From: Sinorhizobium sp. A49
GTDB lineage: Bacteria > Pseudomonadota > Alphaproteobacteria > Rhizobiales > Rhizobiaceae
Length of the DNA: 64,000 nt
Direction: 5' to 3'
NCBI RefSeq assembly: GCF_002002725.1
Contig: NZ_MUNW01000061.1
Span: 1-64,000, forward strand
Under the pieces are notes generated by a model. The model ran no database searches, was not told the origin of the DNA, and was given only the letters and a program-made list of their open reading frames with translations. Made by a program: the position numbers and the translations under genes. Positions 1-7,144 of this stretch are shown here, piece by piece; the first letter of the stretch is position 1, and each line of letters opens with the position of its first letter.

Positions 1-80
1 CTGACCAAAGCACCAAAACAAGTCCCCGCCTGACCCGGTCCCGGCCAATCAACCAAGAAACCTCAGCGCAAAAACAAGAT

Positions 81-112
81 CAAAAACAAAACCCGCCGAA
101 AAATCGACGGGT
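81..112 (-). terminator. Rho-independent terminator for the glycine-rich repeat gene
   Basis: On the minus strand a 9-bp stem (acccgtcga with tcggcgggt, one G-T pair) closes a TTTT loop and is followed by a T-rich tract (complement of 81-90). It lies about 90 nt past the stop of the minus-strand gene at 204. Confidence 0.65.
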
Positions 113-126
113 TTGTCAGCAGTCTG

Positions 127-151
127 ACGCACCCGGTTGCGGGTGCGTTTT
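127..151 (+). terminator. Rho-independent terminator hairpin
   Basis: Perfect 9-bp stem, acgcacccg (127-135) with cgggtgcgt (140-148), loop gttg, then a short T-run to 151. The T-run points rightward, so it would end a plus-strand transcript arriving from left of the window; it may also help stop the minus-strand gene. Confidence 0.6.
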
Positions 152-203
152 GATATCTGTTCCCCAATCCCGCCGCCGCGCGGCGGGCAGGGTTCGGCAA
201 AAT

Positions 204-1286
204 TCAGCTACCGTCGACGAGGCTGAGGATGTCGTCGACAAGTGCCGAATGGGCGTCGGACAGATTGCCCTCTCCGCCAAGTCCGCCGATGCCTGCCATC
301 TGCAGCGCGTGCTGATCATAGAGCACGTGGTCGAGCTGCTGCGCATCGGCGGTGCCACCGGCCGGAACGGCGATGTTGATGGGGTGGAAATACCCGATGC
401 TGACATCGACCATGCTGCCGTTGGAATAGCCGGATCCGCCGCCGCCGGCCATTCCGTCGCCGGTGAAGATCGTGTCGGAGGACAGGTTGAAACCGCCACC
501 GGCACCGCCGATGCCCGCGATCTGCACGCCGCCCTGATCGAAGATGGCGTTGTTGGTCTGGTGGGCCTGGGCGTCGCCGCCGGCGGCGCCGACAGCGATG
601 TTGATCGGCGAAAAAACGGCTACGTTGACGTCGATCATGCTGCCGATAAACGTGCCGTCGCCGCCATGCCCGGCGAAATTATCGCCGGTAAAGGTTATGG
701 ATGTTGCGTGGTTCGCAGACGAGCCGCCGCCGGCAATGTTGTTATCGCCACCCGAACCGCCGATGCCGCCTATCTGGGTCGCGCCTTGCAGCATGGCCGC
801 GTTGTTGACCTGGCTGGCTGTCGCCGTCGAGCCAGGCCCCCCCGCGACCGCGGTGTTCACCGGGGCAAATACGCCCACGTCGGTGCTTACGAGGCTGCCG
901 ATGAAGGTGCCGTGGCCGCCGCCCCCGGCATTGCCGCCACCGCTGCCCGCAGAGTTGCCATTGCCGCCATCGCCGCCCATGCCGGCCATCTCGGTGGCAT
1001 GCTGGTTGATCAGCGCGTCATTGCCCTGTTGCGCATCTGCGGCCGAATGGGGGCCGGTAATGGCGGCGTTCGAGGGCATGAAGACGGCGAGCGTGTTGCT
1101 GTCGAGCGTGCCGATGCTCGTTCCGTTGCCGCCGCTGCCGGCCGAATTGTGGTCCGGATCGGGAACGAGTTCGAGGGGAAGCCAGGTGGGAACCAGCGCG
1201 AGGTGCCCGGCGGCAGCGCTTGCGACCGTGATCTGATTGGTGTTCGCGTTCGGCGCCGTTTCCGACAAGGGACGAGTTTCCGTCAT
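204..1286 (-). CDS. Glycine-rich protein with four imperfect repeats, function unknown
   Basis: A 360-residue acidic Gly/Ala/Asn-rich protein that I do not recognise. After a roughly 50-residue leader it has four repeats of about 72-84 residues, starting near residues 55, 126, 211 and 286. Each opens with a G-T-F-I-G-S-like stretch, continues through a V-x-V-F-x-P-x-N segment, and closes with a Q-x-x-G-I-G-G-x-G-G motif (about 101, 173, 257 and 331). There is no classical signal peptide, catalytic motif or cysteine, so export by a type I or similar route is possible but not shown. The opposite strand is also open here, but only this frame yields coherent repeats. It is monocistronic, with a terminator just past the stop. 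Confidence 0.7.
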   Translation of the reverse strand: MTETRPLSETAPNANTNQITVASAAAGHLALVPTWLPLELVPDPDHNSAGSGGNGTSIGTLDSNTLAVFMPSNAAITGPHSAADAQQGNDALINQHATEMAGMGGDGGNGNSAGSGGGNAGGGGHGTFIGSLVSTDVGVFAPVNTAVAGGPGSTATASQVNNAAMLQGATQIGGIGGSGGDNNIAGGGSSANHATSITFTGDNFAGHGGDGTFIGSMIDVNVAVFSPINIAVGAAGGDAQAHQTNNAIFDQGGVQIAGIGGAGGGFNLSSDTIFTGDGMAGGGGSGYSNGSMVDVSIGYFHPINIAVPAGGTADAQQLDHVLYDQHALQMAGIGGLGGEGNLSDAHSALVDDILSLVDGS

Positions 1287-1660
1287 CGCCGTCTCTCCAA
1301 TCCACCGTTCAGCGCAGCCCCTGCGAGATCGCGCAGGACATGGGTCCGAATTGAACCGCTATTCTGTAGCCAGTTGCGGGAAAAGAAGAGCCTGCAATTC
1401 GTCTACGCCCGTTTGGGTAGGGTCTAGCCGTTTGGCCGTAACGCACGGTCTTGTCGCGCCAACCTGGCACAACCTCAGGCGGAAGCCGGCATGCGGTCAT
1501 CATTTATGCATTGAAAAAGAAAGAACTTATGCACTAGTATGCCCTTGCAGTTGCAACAGAAGCGCTGCCGACATTTAAGATCAGCAGACGGGCAGACACA
1601 GATACACGCACCAGCAGACAGTTACAGGTGACGCCATAGTGCGTCCGATCGGGAGGGGAA
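1287..1660. other. Intergenic region between divergent genes
   Basis: 374 nt separate the repeat gene (minus) from the DUF3300 gene (plus). The right half is AT-richer than its surroundings. The 7-mer ttatgca occurs at 1504-1510 and 1527-1533, about two helical turns apart, beside a weak sigma70-like pair (ttgaaa at 1511-1516, ctagta at 1534-1539). A strong Shine-Dalgarno, gggagggg, lies at 1651-1658. I see no convincing small gene. Confidence 0.4.
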
Positions 1661-3109
1661 ATGGCAGTCAAGAGTGTCATCCGTTTGCATCGATCGATCT
1701 GCTTCCTGGCGACTGCGTGTCTGCTCATTCCGGAACCCTACACGTACAATTTCAGGGCCTTTGCGCAGGAACAGGCTGCCACCGATCCGGCGGCCGGGCA
1801 GCAGGCCGATGCGGATAGACCGGAGCCACTCAGCGAGGACGAACTCGAAGTCCTTGTTGCCCGCATCGCGCTCTATCCCGACGAATTGGTCGCGCTCATC
1901 GCGTCGGCTTCACTCTTTCCGTTGCAGATTGTCGAGGCCGAGCGCTATCTCGACAATCTCAAGAAGAACAAGGACCTGAAGCCCAAGGACAGCTGGGACG
2001 GCAGCGTGATCTCGCTGCTGAACTATCCAGATATCGTGACGATGATGAGCGAGGACATCGACTGGACGCAGTCCCTGTCCGATGCGATGGCCTACCAGCA
2101 AAAGGACGTGCTGATCGCGATTCAGCAGCTTCGTGATAAGGCGGTGGCCTCGGGCGTGCTGAAGACTGACGACAAGATGACCATCGTTCAGGAGAACGAC
2201 AACGTCATCATCCAGGCGGCCAATCCGGAAAAGATCTACATTCCGCAATACGAGCCGGAGATGCTCTACGCGCCGAACTATGCGCCGGAGCCCCTGTCTT
2301 ATTATCCCGAGCCATATCCGAACTACTACTATCCGGCGGCGACGTTCTTTGCGGGCGCGGTGACCGGAGCGGTATTTGGTGCGATGGTCGATTGGGATGA
2401 CTGGGGCGTGTGGGGCGGACGCTACGATGGCGACATCGACGTCGACTGCAACAACTGCTTCAACAACATCAACGGTAAGGTCAAGTTCAACGACATCGAC
2501 TGGAAGAATGTCGATCGCAGCAAGATCAACATCGACAAGAACCAACTCGCCAAGTTCGATCGTTCGAACATGAAGAACAGGATCGAAGCGAACGGCAATA
2601 ACAACATCCGCGACAAGGCCAAGATCACCAGAAGCGATGCGAGTGCGAACCTGCGGCAGAAGGTCGACACGGGCTCCTTCAAGGACCTGAAGGATGTTCG
2701 CAGCAACAAGCTCGATGGCGCGAAGAACCGGGCTGGTAACGCGCGGCCGAATGCCGGAGCGGGCAACCGGCAGGCAGGCGCTGCCGGTGCGGCGCAGCGG
2801 CCCGGGAACATCTCGAAGCCCGGCGGCGGTTCAGGCGGCAAGGTCAATCGGCCGGCGAGCAAGCCGCGTCCGGCAGGAAAAGCCGACAATCGTCCACGCA
2901 AGCCGTCAGGTCTCGGCGAAGTGCGTTCCGGCAAGGCGACGCAGGTTCAGTCGCGGCGCGGTGGCCAGGCTATGGGTGGCGGCGCCCGCAGCGGGAACAG
3001 GCCGCATCGGTCTGTTGGTCAGGGTGGCGGCGGCGGTGGACGGTCTGTGGCCCGGCACGGCGGTGGCGGTGGGGCTCGTCATGGTGGCGGCGGTGGACGT
3101 CGTCGTTGA
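1661..3109 (+). CDS. DUF3300 domain exported protein
   Basis: A 482-residue protein with an N-terminal export signal (hydrophobic core about residues 13-25, Ala-rich cleavage region near 36). A DUF3300 region follows at about 55-250, recognised by the I-A-L-Y-P-D-E-L-V motif and the I-Y-I-P-Q-Y-E-P segment, then a Tyr/Pro-rich stretch. The last ~150 residues are basic low complexity, ending in Gly-Gly-Gly-His/Arg repeats. The biochemical role of DUF3300 is not known to me. The ATG has the Shine-Dalgarno gggagggg. It is the first gene of an operon with a DUF2950 gene, an association I recall from other proteobacteria, so the two probably act together in the envelope. Confidence 0.85.
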   Translation: MAVKSVIRLHRSICFLATACLLIPEPYTYNFRAFAQEQAATDPAAGQQADADRPEPLSEDELEVLVARIALYPDELVALIASASLFPLQIVEAERYLDNLKKNKDLKPKDSWDGSVISLLNYPDIVTMMSEDIDWTQSLSDAMAYQQKDVLIAIQQLRDKAVASGVLKTDDKMTIVQENDNVIIQAANPEKIYIPQYEPEMLYAPNYAPEPLSYYPEPYPNYYYPAATFFAGAVTGAVFGAMVDWDDWGVWGGRYDGDIDVDCNNCFNNINGKVKFNDIDWKNVDRSKINIDKNQLAKFDRSNMKNRIEANGNNNIRDKAKITRSDASANLRQKVDTGSFKDLKDVRSNKLDGAKNRAGNARPNAGAGNRQAGAAGAAQRPGNISKPGGGSGGKVNRPASKPRPAGKADNRPRKPSGLGEVRSGKATQVQSRRGGQAMGGGARSGNRPHRSVGQGGGGGGRSVARHGGGGGARHGGGGGRRR

Positions 3110-3134
3110 GCGCGTGAAACGGGAGGGTATGGTC

Positions 3135-4091
3135 ATGACCAGGTATCATCGTCAGAGCATGATTTTCCGTTCGGGTGTCGGGCTAGCGTTGCTCGGCCTG
3201 TCGGCCTATGCCGGAGTTACACTGGCGGCAGAGAGCGAGCCGCCGGAGCTCGCAGACTATATCTCGCCGACCGATCCCCCCACCTTCGACGATCCCGACA
3301 AGGCGGTTTCGGCTTTCAAGGAGGCGATGAGTTCGAGCGATTTCGGCAAACTTGCCACGCTGCTGGGCCTTGATGCCGAAAAGCTGAAGGCGGGCGAAGG
3401 GGTGATGGACACCTACGAACAGATAAAGGCAGGTGCCGCGAAGAAGGTAGTCCTGATGGATGCGGGCGATAACAAGATCATCCAGGTCGGCGACCAGCTC
3501 TGGCCCTTGCCCTTCCCAATCGTCAAGGGCGACGACGGCAAGTGGGCTTTCGACACTTATGCCGGCATCGAGGAGATCATCAACCGCCGCGTCGGCGAGA
3601 ACGAGCTTGAGGCGATCAACACGGTGCGCGCCTATGTGGACGCCCAGGAGGAGTATACCCAGGAAGATCACGATGGGGATGGCGTGTTCGAATATGCCCA
3701 GAAGCTGATTTCAAGTGAAGGCAAGACCGATGGTCTCTATTGGCCTGTAGAGCAGGGGGATGGCGACAGTCCGGCAGGCGATCTCTCGCAAGCTCAATTG
3801 GACAAGGCCAAGGCCGATGAGGGCTATTATGGCTACCGCTTCAAGATCCTGACGCGCCAGGGCGGAAACATCGCCGGCGGCTCCTACGACTATGTCATCA
3901 ACGGCAATATGATTGCAGGCTTCGGGCTCGTCGCGTGGCCGGTAAAATATGGCGAAACGGGCATCCATACTTTCGTCGTCAACCGCAACGGTATCGTCTA
4001 TCAGGCCGATCTCGGAGCGGGGACGGATGCGATGGCGCGCGATATCAAGCAGTTCAATCCCAACGACAACTGGACCATTACCGAGGATTGA
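3135..4091 (+). CDS. DUF2950 domain exported protein
   Basis: A 318-residue periplasmic or envelope protein with a signal peptide (residues 1 to about 32, ending A-A-E). The rest is a full-length DUF2950 domain, seen in the F-D-D-P-D-K-A-V start, the N-R-R-V-G-E-N-E-L-E-A-I segment and the G-Y-Y-G-Y-R-F core. The molecular function is unknown. An in-frame ATG lies 6 nt upstream at 3129, but the Shine-Dalgarno gggaggg (3121-3127) is 7 nt from 3135 and only 1 nt from 3129, so I use 3135. It begins 25 nt after the DUF3300 gene and is followed 6 nt later by a membrane-protein gene, giving a three-gene operon. Confidence 0.85.
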   Translation: MTRYHRQSMIFRSGVGLALLGLSAYAGVTLAAESEPPELADYISPTDPPTFDDPDKAVSAFKEAMSSSDFGKLATLLGLDAEKLKAGEGVMDTYEQIKAGAAKKVVLMDAGDNKIIQVGDQLWPLPFPIVKGDDGKWAFDTYAGIEEIINRRVGENELEAINTVRAYVDAQEEYTQEDHDGDGVFEYAQKLISSEGKTDGLYWPVEQGDGDSPAGDLSQAQLDKAKADEGYYGYRFKILTRQGGNIAGGSYDYVINGNMIAGFGLVAWPVKYGETGIHTFVVNRNGIVYQADLGAGTDAMARDIKQFNPNDNWTITED

Positions 4092-4097
4092 GCGCTC

Positions 4098-5333
4098 TTG
4101 GGTATCAAGAACAAGGAGCAAGCGGGGAAGGGACAAGCGGCGCCAGAGCCGCGGCGTCTTGATCCTACCGCCAGCGAGTATCTGGCGGCCCATGGAGGGC
4201 CGTTTTTCGAGTTGCAACGACGATTTGGGCTGCTTCACGAGCGCTCGCTGAAGACTGGCAGGCGGGCCTTGTTGTTCGTCGGGCTGGCCTGGTTCGTGCC
4301 GCTCTTGCTCGGGCTACCGCGCAGCTTTCTCGCGGCTGACACGCCTGGCTCCTACCTCGGCGATCTCGGCGTCTGGGCCCGTTTCGTGGTGGGGATCGGC
4401 GCCTTCGTGCTTGCCGAACAGCAGGTCGAACGCGGGTTGCGCATAAAGCTCGGTCAGTTTCTGAAGGCACCTTTGATCGCACCCGGTTCGGTTGCGCCCT
4501 TCGCCGAGGCCGTGACAACCGCACTCGCAAGGCGCGACTCGCGGGTTGCAGAAGCGATTTGCCTTGTCCTTGCGATTATCGCTGGGGTGGTGGCCTTTGC
4601 CAACACGCACACGGCGACGGTATCCTCCTGGGCGGTCGAGGTTTCGGCCGACGGTAACCGCCTTACGGCGACGGCCTGGTGGATGGTGTTTGTCAGTCAA
4701 CCGTTGTTCGTTTTCCTGCTGTTGCGCGGGCTCTGGCGACACTTCGTCTGGGCCCAGCTCTTGCGCCGGATTGCAGGGCTGGAACTCAGGCTGGTCGCAA
4801 CCCATCCGGATGGCAATGGCGGGCTCGCGTTTCTTGCGAGCTATCCCAACGCATATGCTCTTTTCATATTTGGCGTCAGTGCGGCAATCGGTGCGGCGAT
4901 CGCCAAGCATCTGCTGCAGGAAAGCCTGACGAGCACCACGTTCAGCATGATTGCCGGCGGTTGGCTGGTGGTTGTACTGGCGCTCTTTGCCTATCCGCTT
5001 TCGGCCTTCTCGAAGCCGCTTGGACAGTTGAAGGAGCGCAGTCTGCTGATGCTGGGAACACAGGCGACACGCTATCACCGATCAAACGAGCGCAAGATTC
5101 TCGGGACCAATGTGGTGGCGGTGAGCACGGACGAGGCCCAGCAACAGGCAGACGACATTGCCGACCCGACGAAACAGTTCGAAACCACGCGCAAGCTGTC
5201 GGCGATGCTGTTGAACCGGTCGGCCATCGTGCCTGTTGCGGCGGCCGCTCTTCTGCCCATCGCAGCTGCCGGCGCCACGATACTCCCCTACAAGGAAGTC
5301 TTCTCGGTTCTCAAGAAACTGCTGCTGCTCTGA
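4098..5333 (+). CDS. Multi-pass membrane protein of unknown function
   Basis: A 411-residue inner-membrane protein. It has a charged Pro-rich cytoplasmic N-terminus (about 1-52), then hydrophobic segments near 55-75, 90-108, 152-168, 195-212, 252-270 and 290-308, a soluble stretch of about 60 residues, and a final hydrophobic segment near 375-395. I recognise no transporter or enzyme motif. The start is a TTG only 6 nt after the DUF2950 stop, with a poor Shine-Dalgarno, which fits translational coupling; no in-frame ATG or GTG lies nearby, so the start is uncertain. Operon context links it to the DUF3300/DUF2950 pair. It converges on the oxidase cluster with a 19-nt gap. Confidence 0.7.
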   Translation: MGIKNKEQAGKGQAAPEPRRLDPTASEYLAAHGGPFFELQRRFGLLHERSLKTGRRALLFVGLAWFVPLLLGLPRSFLAADTPGSYLGDLGVWARFVVGIGAFVLAEQQVERGLRIKLGQFLKAPLIAPGSVAPFAEAVTTALARRDSRVAEAICLVLAIIAGVVAFANTHTATVSSWAVEVSADGNRLTATAWWMVFVSQPLFVFLLLRGLWRHFVWAQLLRRIAGLELRLVATHPDGNGGLAFLASYPNAYALFIFGVSAAIGAAIAKHLLQESLTSTTFSMIAGGWLVVVLALFAYPLSAFSKPLGQLKERSLLMLGTQATRYHRSNERKILGTNVVAVSTDEAQQQADDIADPTKQFETTRKLSAMLLNRSAIVPVAAAALLPIAAAGATILPYKEVFSVLKKLLLL

Positions 5334-5352
5334 ACACTGTCGCCCGGACCGG

Positions 5353-5697
5353 TTATGGCGCAGCACCGAAGAAGGTGAGGCGGCTGAAGAGCACGTAGTG
5401 CGATTCTGACACCATCAGTGCGACGAAGACCAGCACCAGAAGCGGCGGCAGCAGGATCGCGTAGATCAGCGCCAGACGCTCCCAGGCCATATGCATGAAG
5501 ACGGCAACGATCAGCCCCGCCTTCAGCATCATGAAGATGAGGATCAGCGACCATCTGAGATAGCCCTGAAGGCCGACATAGTCGACCATGTAGGAGAAGG
5601 CGCTGAGCACGAAAAGCAGGCCCCAGACAAGCAGATACAGGCCGATCGGGTGCTGTTGATGCTCTCTTGCAGCGCTGTGTGCCGGTGCGTCAATCAT
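5353..5697 (-). CDS. Cytochrome c oxidase subunit IV (prokaryotic type)
   Basis: A 114-residue small membrane subunit with three hydrophobic helices (about 20-40, 47-70, 78-100), typical of the COX4_pro/CyoD-like subunit that stabilises heme-copper oxidases. The F-M-H-M-A-W-E segment between helices 2 and 3 is characteristic. It is the last gene of the minus-strand oxidase operon, 9 nt after the subunit III gene. Confidence 0.85.
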   Translation of the reverse strand: MIDAPAHSAAREHQQHPIGLYLLVWGLLFVLSAFSYMVDYVGLQGYLRWSLILIFMMLKAGLIVAVFMHMAWERLALIYAILLPPLLVLVFVALMVSESHYVLFSRLTFFGAAP

Positions 5698-5706
5698 GGC
5701 CGTTCC

Positions 5707-6429
5707 TCACCAGAGATAGAAGAATGCGAAGATGAAGACCCAGACGAGGTCGACGAAGTGCCAGTAGAGACCGGTGATTTCGACGATCTCGTATTGTCCT
5801 TTGCGGCTGGTGAAAAAGCCGCGCTTGCCCGTGTCGAAATCGCCGCGCCAGACTTTTCGCGCGATGATCAGCAGGAAGATCACGCCGATCGTCACGTGCG
5901 TGCCGTGGAAGCCGGTGATCATGAAGAAGGTGGAGCCGAACTGCGGCGCTCCCCACGGGTTGCCCCATGGGCGCACGCCTTCGGAGATCAGCTTCGTCCA
6001 TTCGAAGGCCTGCATGCCGACGAACGTGGCGCCGAAGAGCGCCGTCAGCAGCATCAGTGCGGCCGTCTTGCGGCGGTCGCGGCGATAGCCGTAGTTGACC
6101 GCCATGGCCATGGTGCCGCTCGATGAAATCAGCACAAAGGTCATGATGGCGATCAGGATCAGCGGCACGTCGGAGCCGCCGATGTGCAGTGCGAAGACCT
6201 CGCTCGGGTTGGGCCAGGGGACCGCGGTCGACATGCGCGCCGACATATAGGCGACCAGAAAACAGCCGAAGACGAAGGTGTCGCTGAGCAGGAAGATCCA
6301 CATCATGGCCTTCCCCCAGGAGACATTCTTGAAAGTGCGCTGATCCGCTGCCCAGTCGGCGGCAAAGCCGGCGAGCCCCGATGGCCGTGGCAAGGGCTCT
6401 GTGACAGGAGAATGTGTCGGCGCGGACAT
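5707..6429 (-). CDS. coxP: Heme-copper oxidase subunit III
   Basis: A 240-residue integral membrane protein of the COX3 family, with five helices rather than the seven of mitochondrial subunit III, as is usual for short bacterial forms. Family signatures are M-I-T-G-F-H-G-T-H-V in the penultimate helical region and L-Y-W-H-F-V-D-L-V-W near the C-terminus. Subunit III supports proton uptake and turnover stability of subunit I. This is the second of two subunit III-like genes here, an arrangement that matches the Bradyrhizobium coxMNOP locus; the coxP symbol is assigned by position and is tentative. Confidence 0.85.
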   Translation of the reverse strand: MSAPTHSPVTEPLPRPSGLAGFAADWAADQRTFKNVSWGKAMMWIFLLSDTFVFGCFLVAYMSARMSTAVPWPNPSEVFALHIGGSDVPLILIAIMTFVLISSSGTMAMAVNYGYRRDRRKTAALMLLTALFGATFVGMQAFEWTKLISEGVRPWGNPWGAPQFGSTFFMITGFHGTHVTIGVIFLLIIARKVWRGDFDTGKRGFFTSRKGQYEIVEITGLYWHFVDLVWVFIFAFFYLW

Positions 6430-6439
6430 GGGGCAGCTC

Positions 6440-7144
6440 CTAGGTCAAGATTTGCCGGCAGAGGTCGATGAAGTCGTTGGCCCAGCCGGAGAACAGCGCA
6501 AACAGCACGAGCCAGACAGCGAGCATGAAGTGCCAATAGGTGGCGCAGAGCGTGATCGACAGGGTCGCTCGTGCGTCGATCGGCCCCTTGCGGGTTGAGA
6601 GAATGGTGCGAGCAAGAGCGATCAGGCCACCGATGATGTGCAGGCCATGCATGCCGGTGATCATGTAGAAGAAGCTGTTCGCCGCATTGCCGGTCAGAAG
6701 GTATCCGGCGTCGGTGAGTTCGCGCCAGGCGAAGACCTGGCCGACGAGAAAGGCGAGGCCCAGGGCAAGGGCGGCGATCAGAGCTGTGCGGCTGGCATCG
6801 TCGCGGTGGCGTTCAGCCGATACCTTGGCGGCGTGGAGCATCAGGCTTCCTGCCGCAAGCACGGCCGTATTCAGCCAGAGAAGCTTCGGCATCGGCGTCG
6901 ACCACCAGTCGGTCGACGCCATGCGCATGAAGTAGGCGCTGATGAAGAGGGTGAACAGCGCTCCGACCACGGCGAGAAAGACGCCGAGGCCGATCTTTGC
7001 CGGCTCTATTGGGCGCCGGCCCTGCGGGCGCGTGTCGTGGTGTTGGCCGACTTCCAGCCAGGGTTTCGAGAACATCCGTTGCTGTGACAGCCACCATCCG
7101 GCGATCGCGGCGATGACGGCAAGGAAGATCAGCGTCACTGTCAT
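6440..7144 (-). CDS. coxO: Heme-copper oxidase subunit III-like protein
   Basis: A 234-residue membrane protein, also COX3-family: it has Y-M-I-T-G-M-H-G-L-H-I and a C-terminal T-Y-W-H-F-M-L-A-V-W motif. An N-terminal helix (about 3-20) precedes a hydrophilic loop and four further helices. Its start overlaps the subunit I stop by 4 nt (ATGA), implying translational coupling. Together with the next gene this gives two subunit III paralogues; whether both enter one complex cannot be judged from sequence. The symbol is assigned from gene order and is tentative. Confidence 0.82.
   Translation of the reverse strand: MTVTLIFLAVIAAIAGWWLSQQRMFSKPWLEVGQHHDTRPQGRRPIEPAKIGLGVFLAVVGALFTLFISAYFMRMASTDWWSTPMPKLLWLNTAVLAAGSLMLHAAKVSAERHRDDASRTALIAALALGLAFLVGQVFAWRELTDAGYLLTGNAANSFFYMITGMHGLHIIGGLIALARTILSTRKGPIDARATLSITLCATYWHFMLAVWLVLFALFSGWANDFIDLCRQILT

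Noticed and set aside
150-1427. Long plus-strand open frame (425 codons) opposite the glycine-rich gene
   Set aside because: It starts at a TTG inside the terminator hairpin, has no repeat logic or recognisable domain, and mirrors the minus-strand repeat gene; GC-rich antisense frames are common here.
1504-1539. Possible sigma70 promoter of the DUF3300 operon
   Set aside because: The -10 (ctagta) is poor; kept only as a remark in the intergenic entry.
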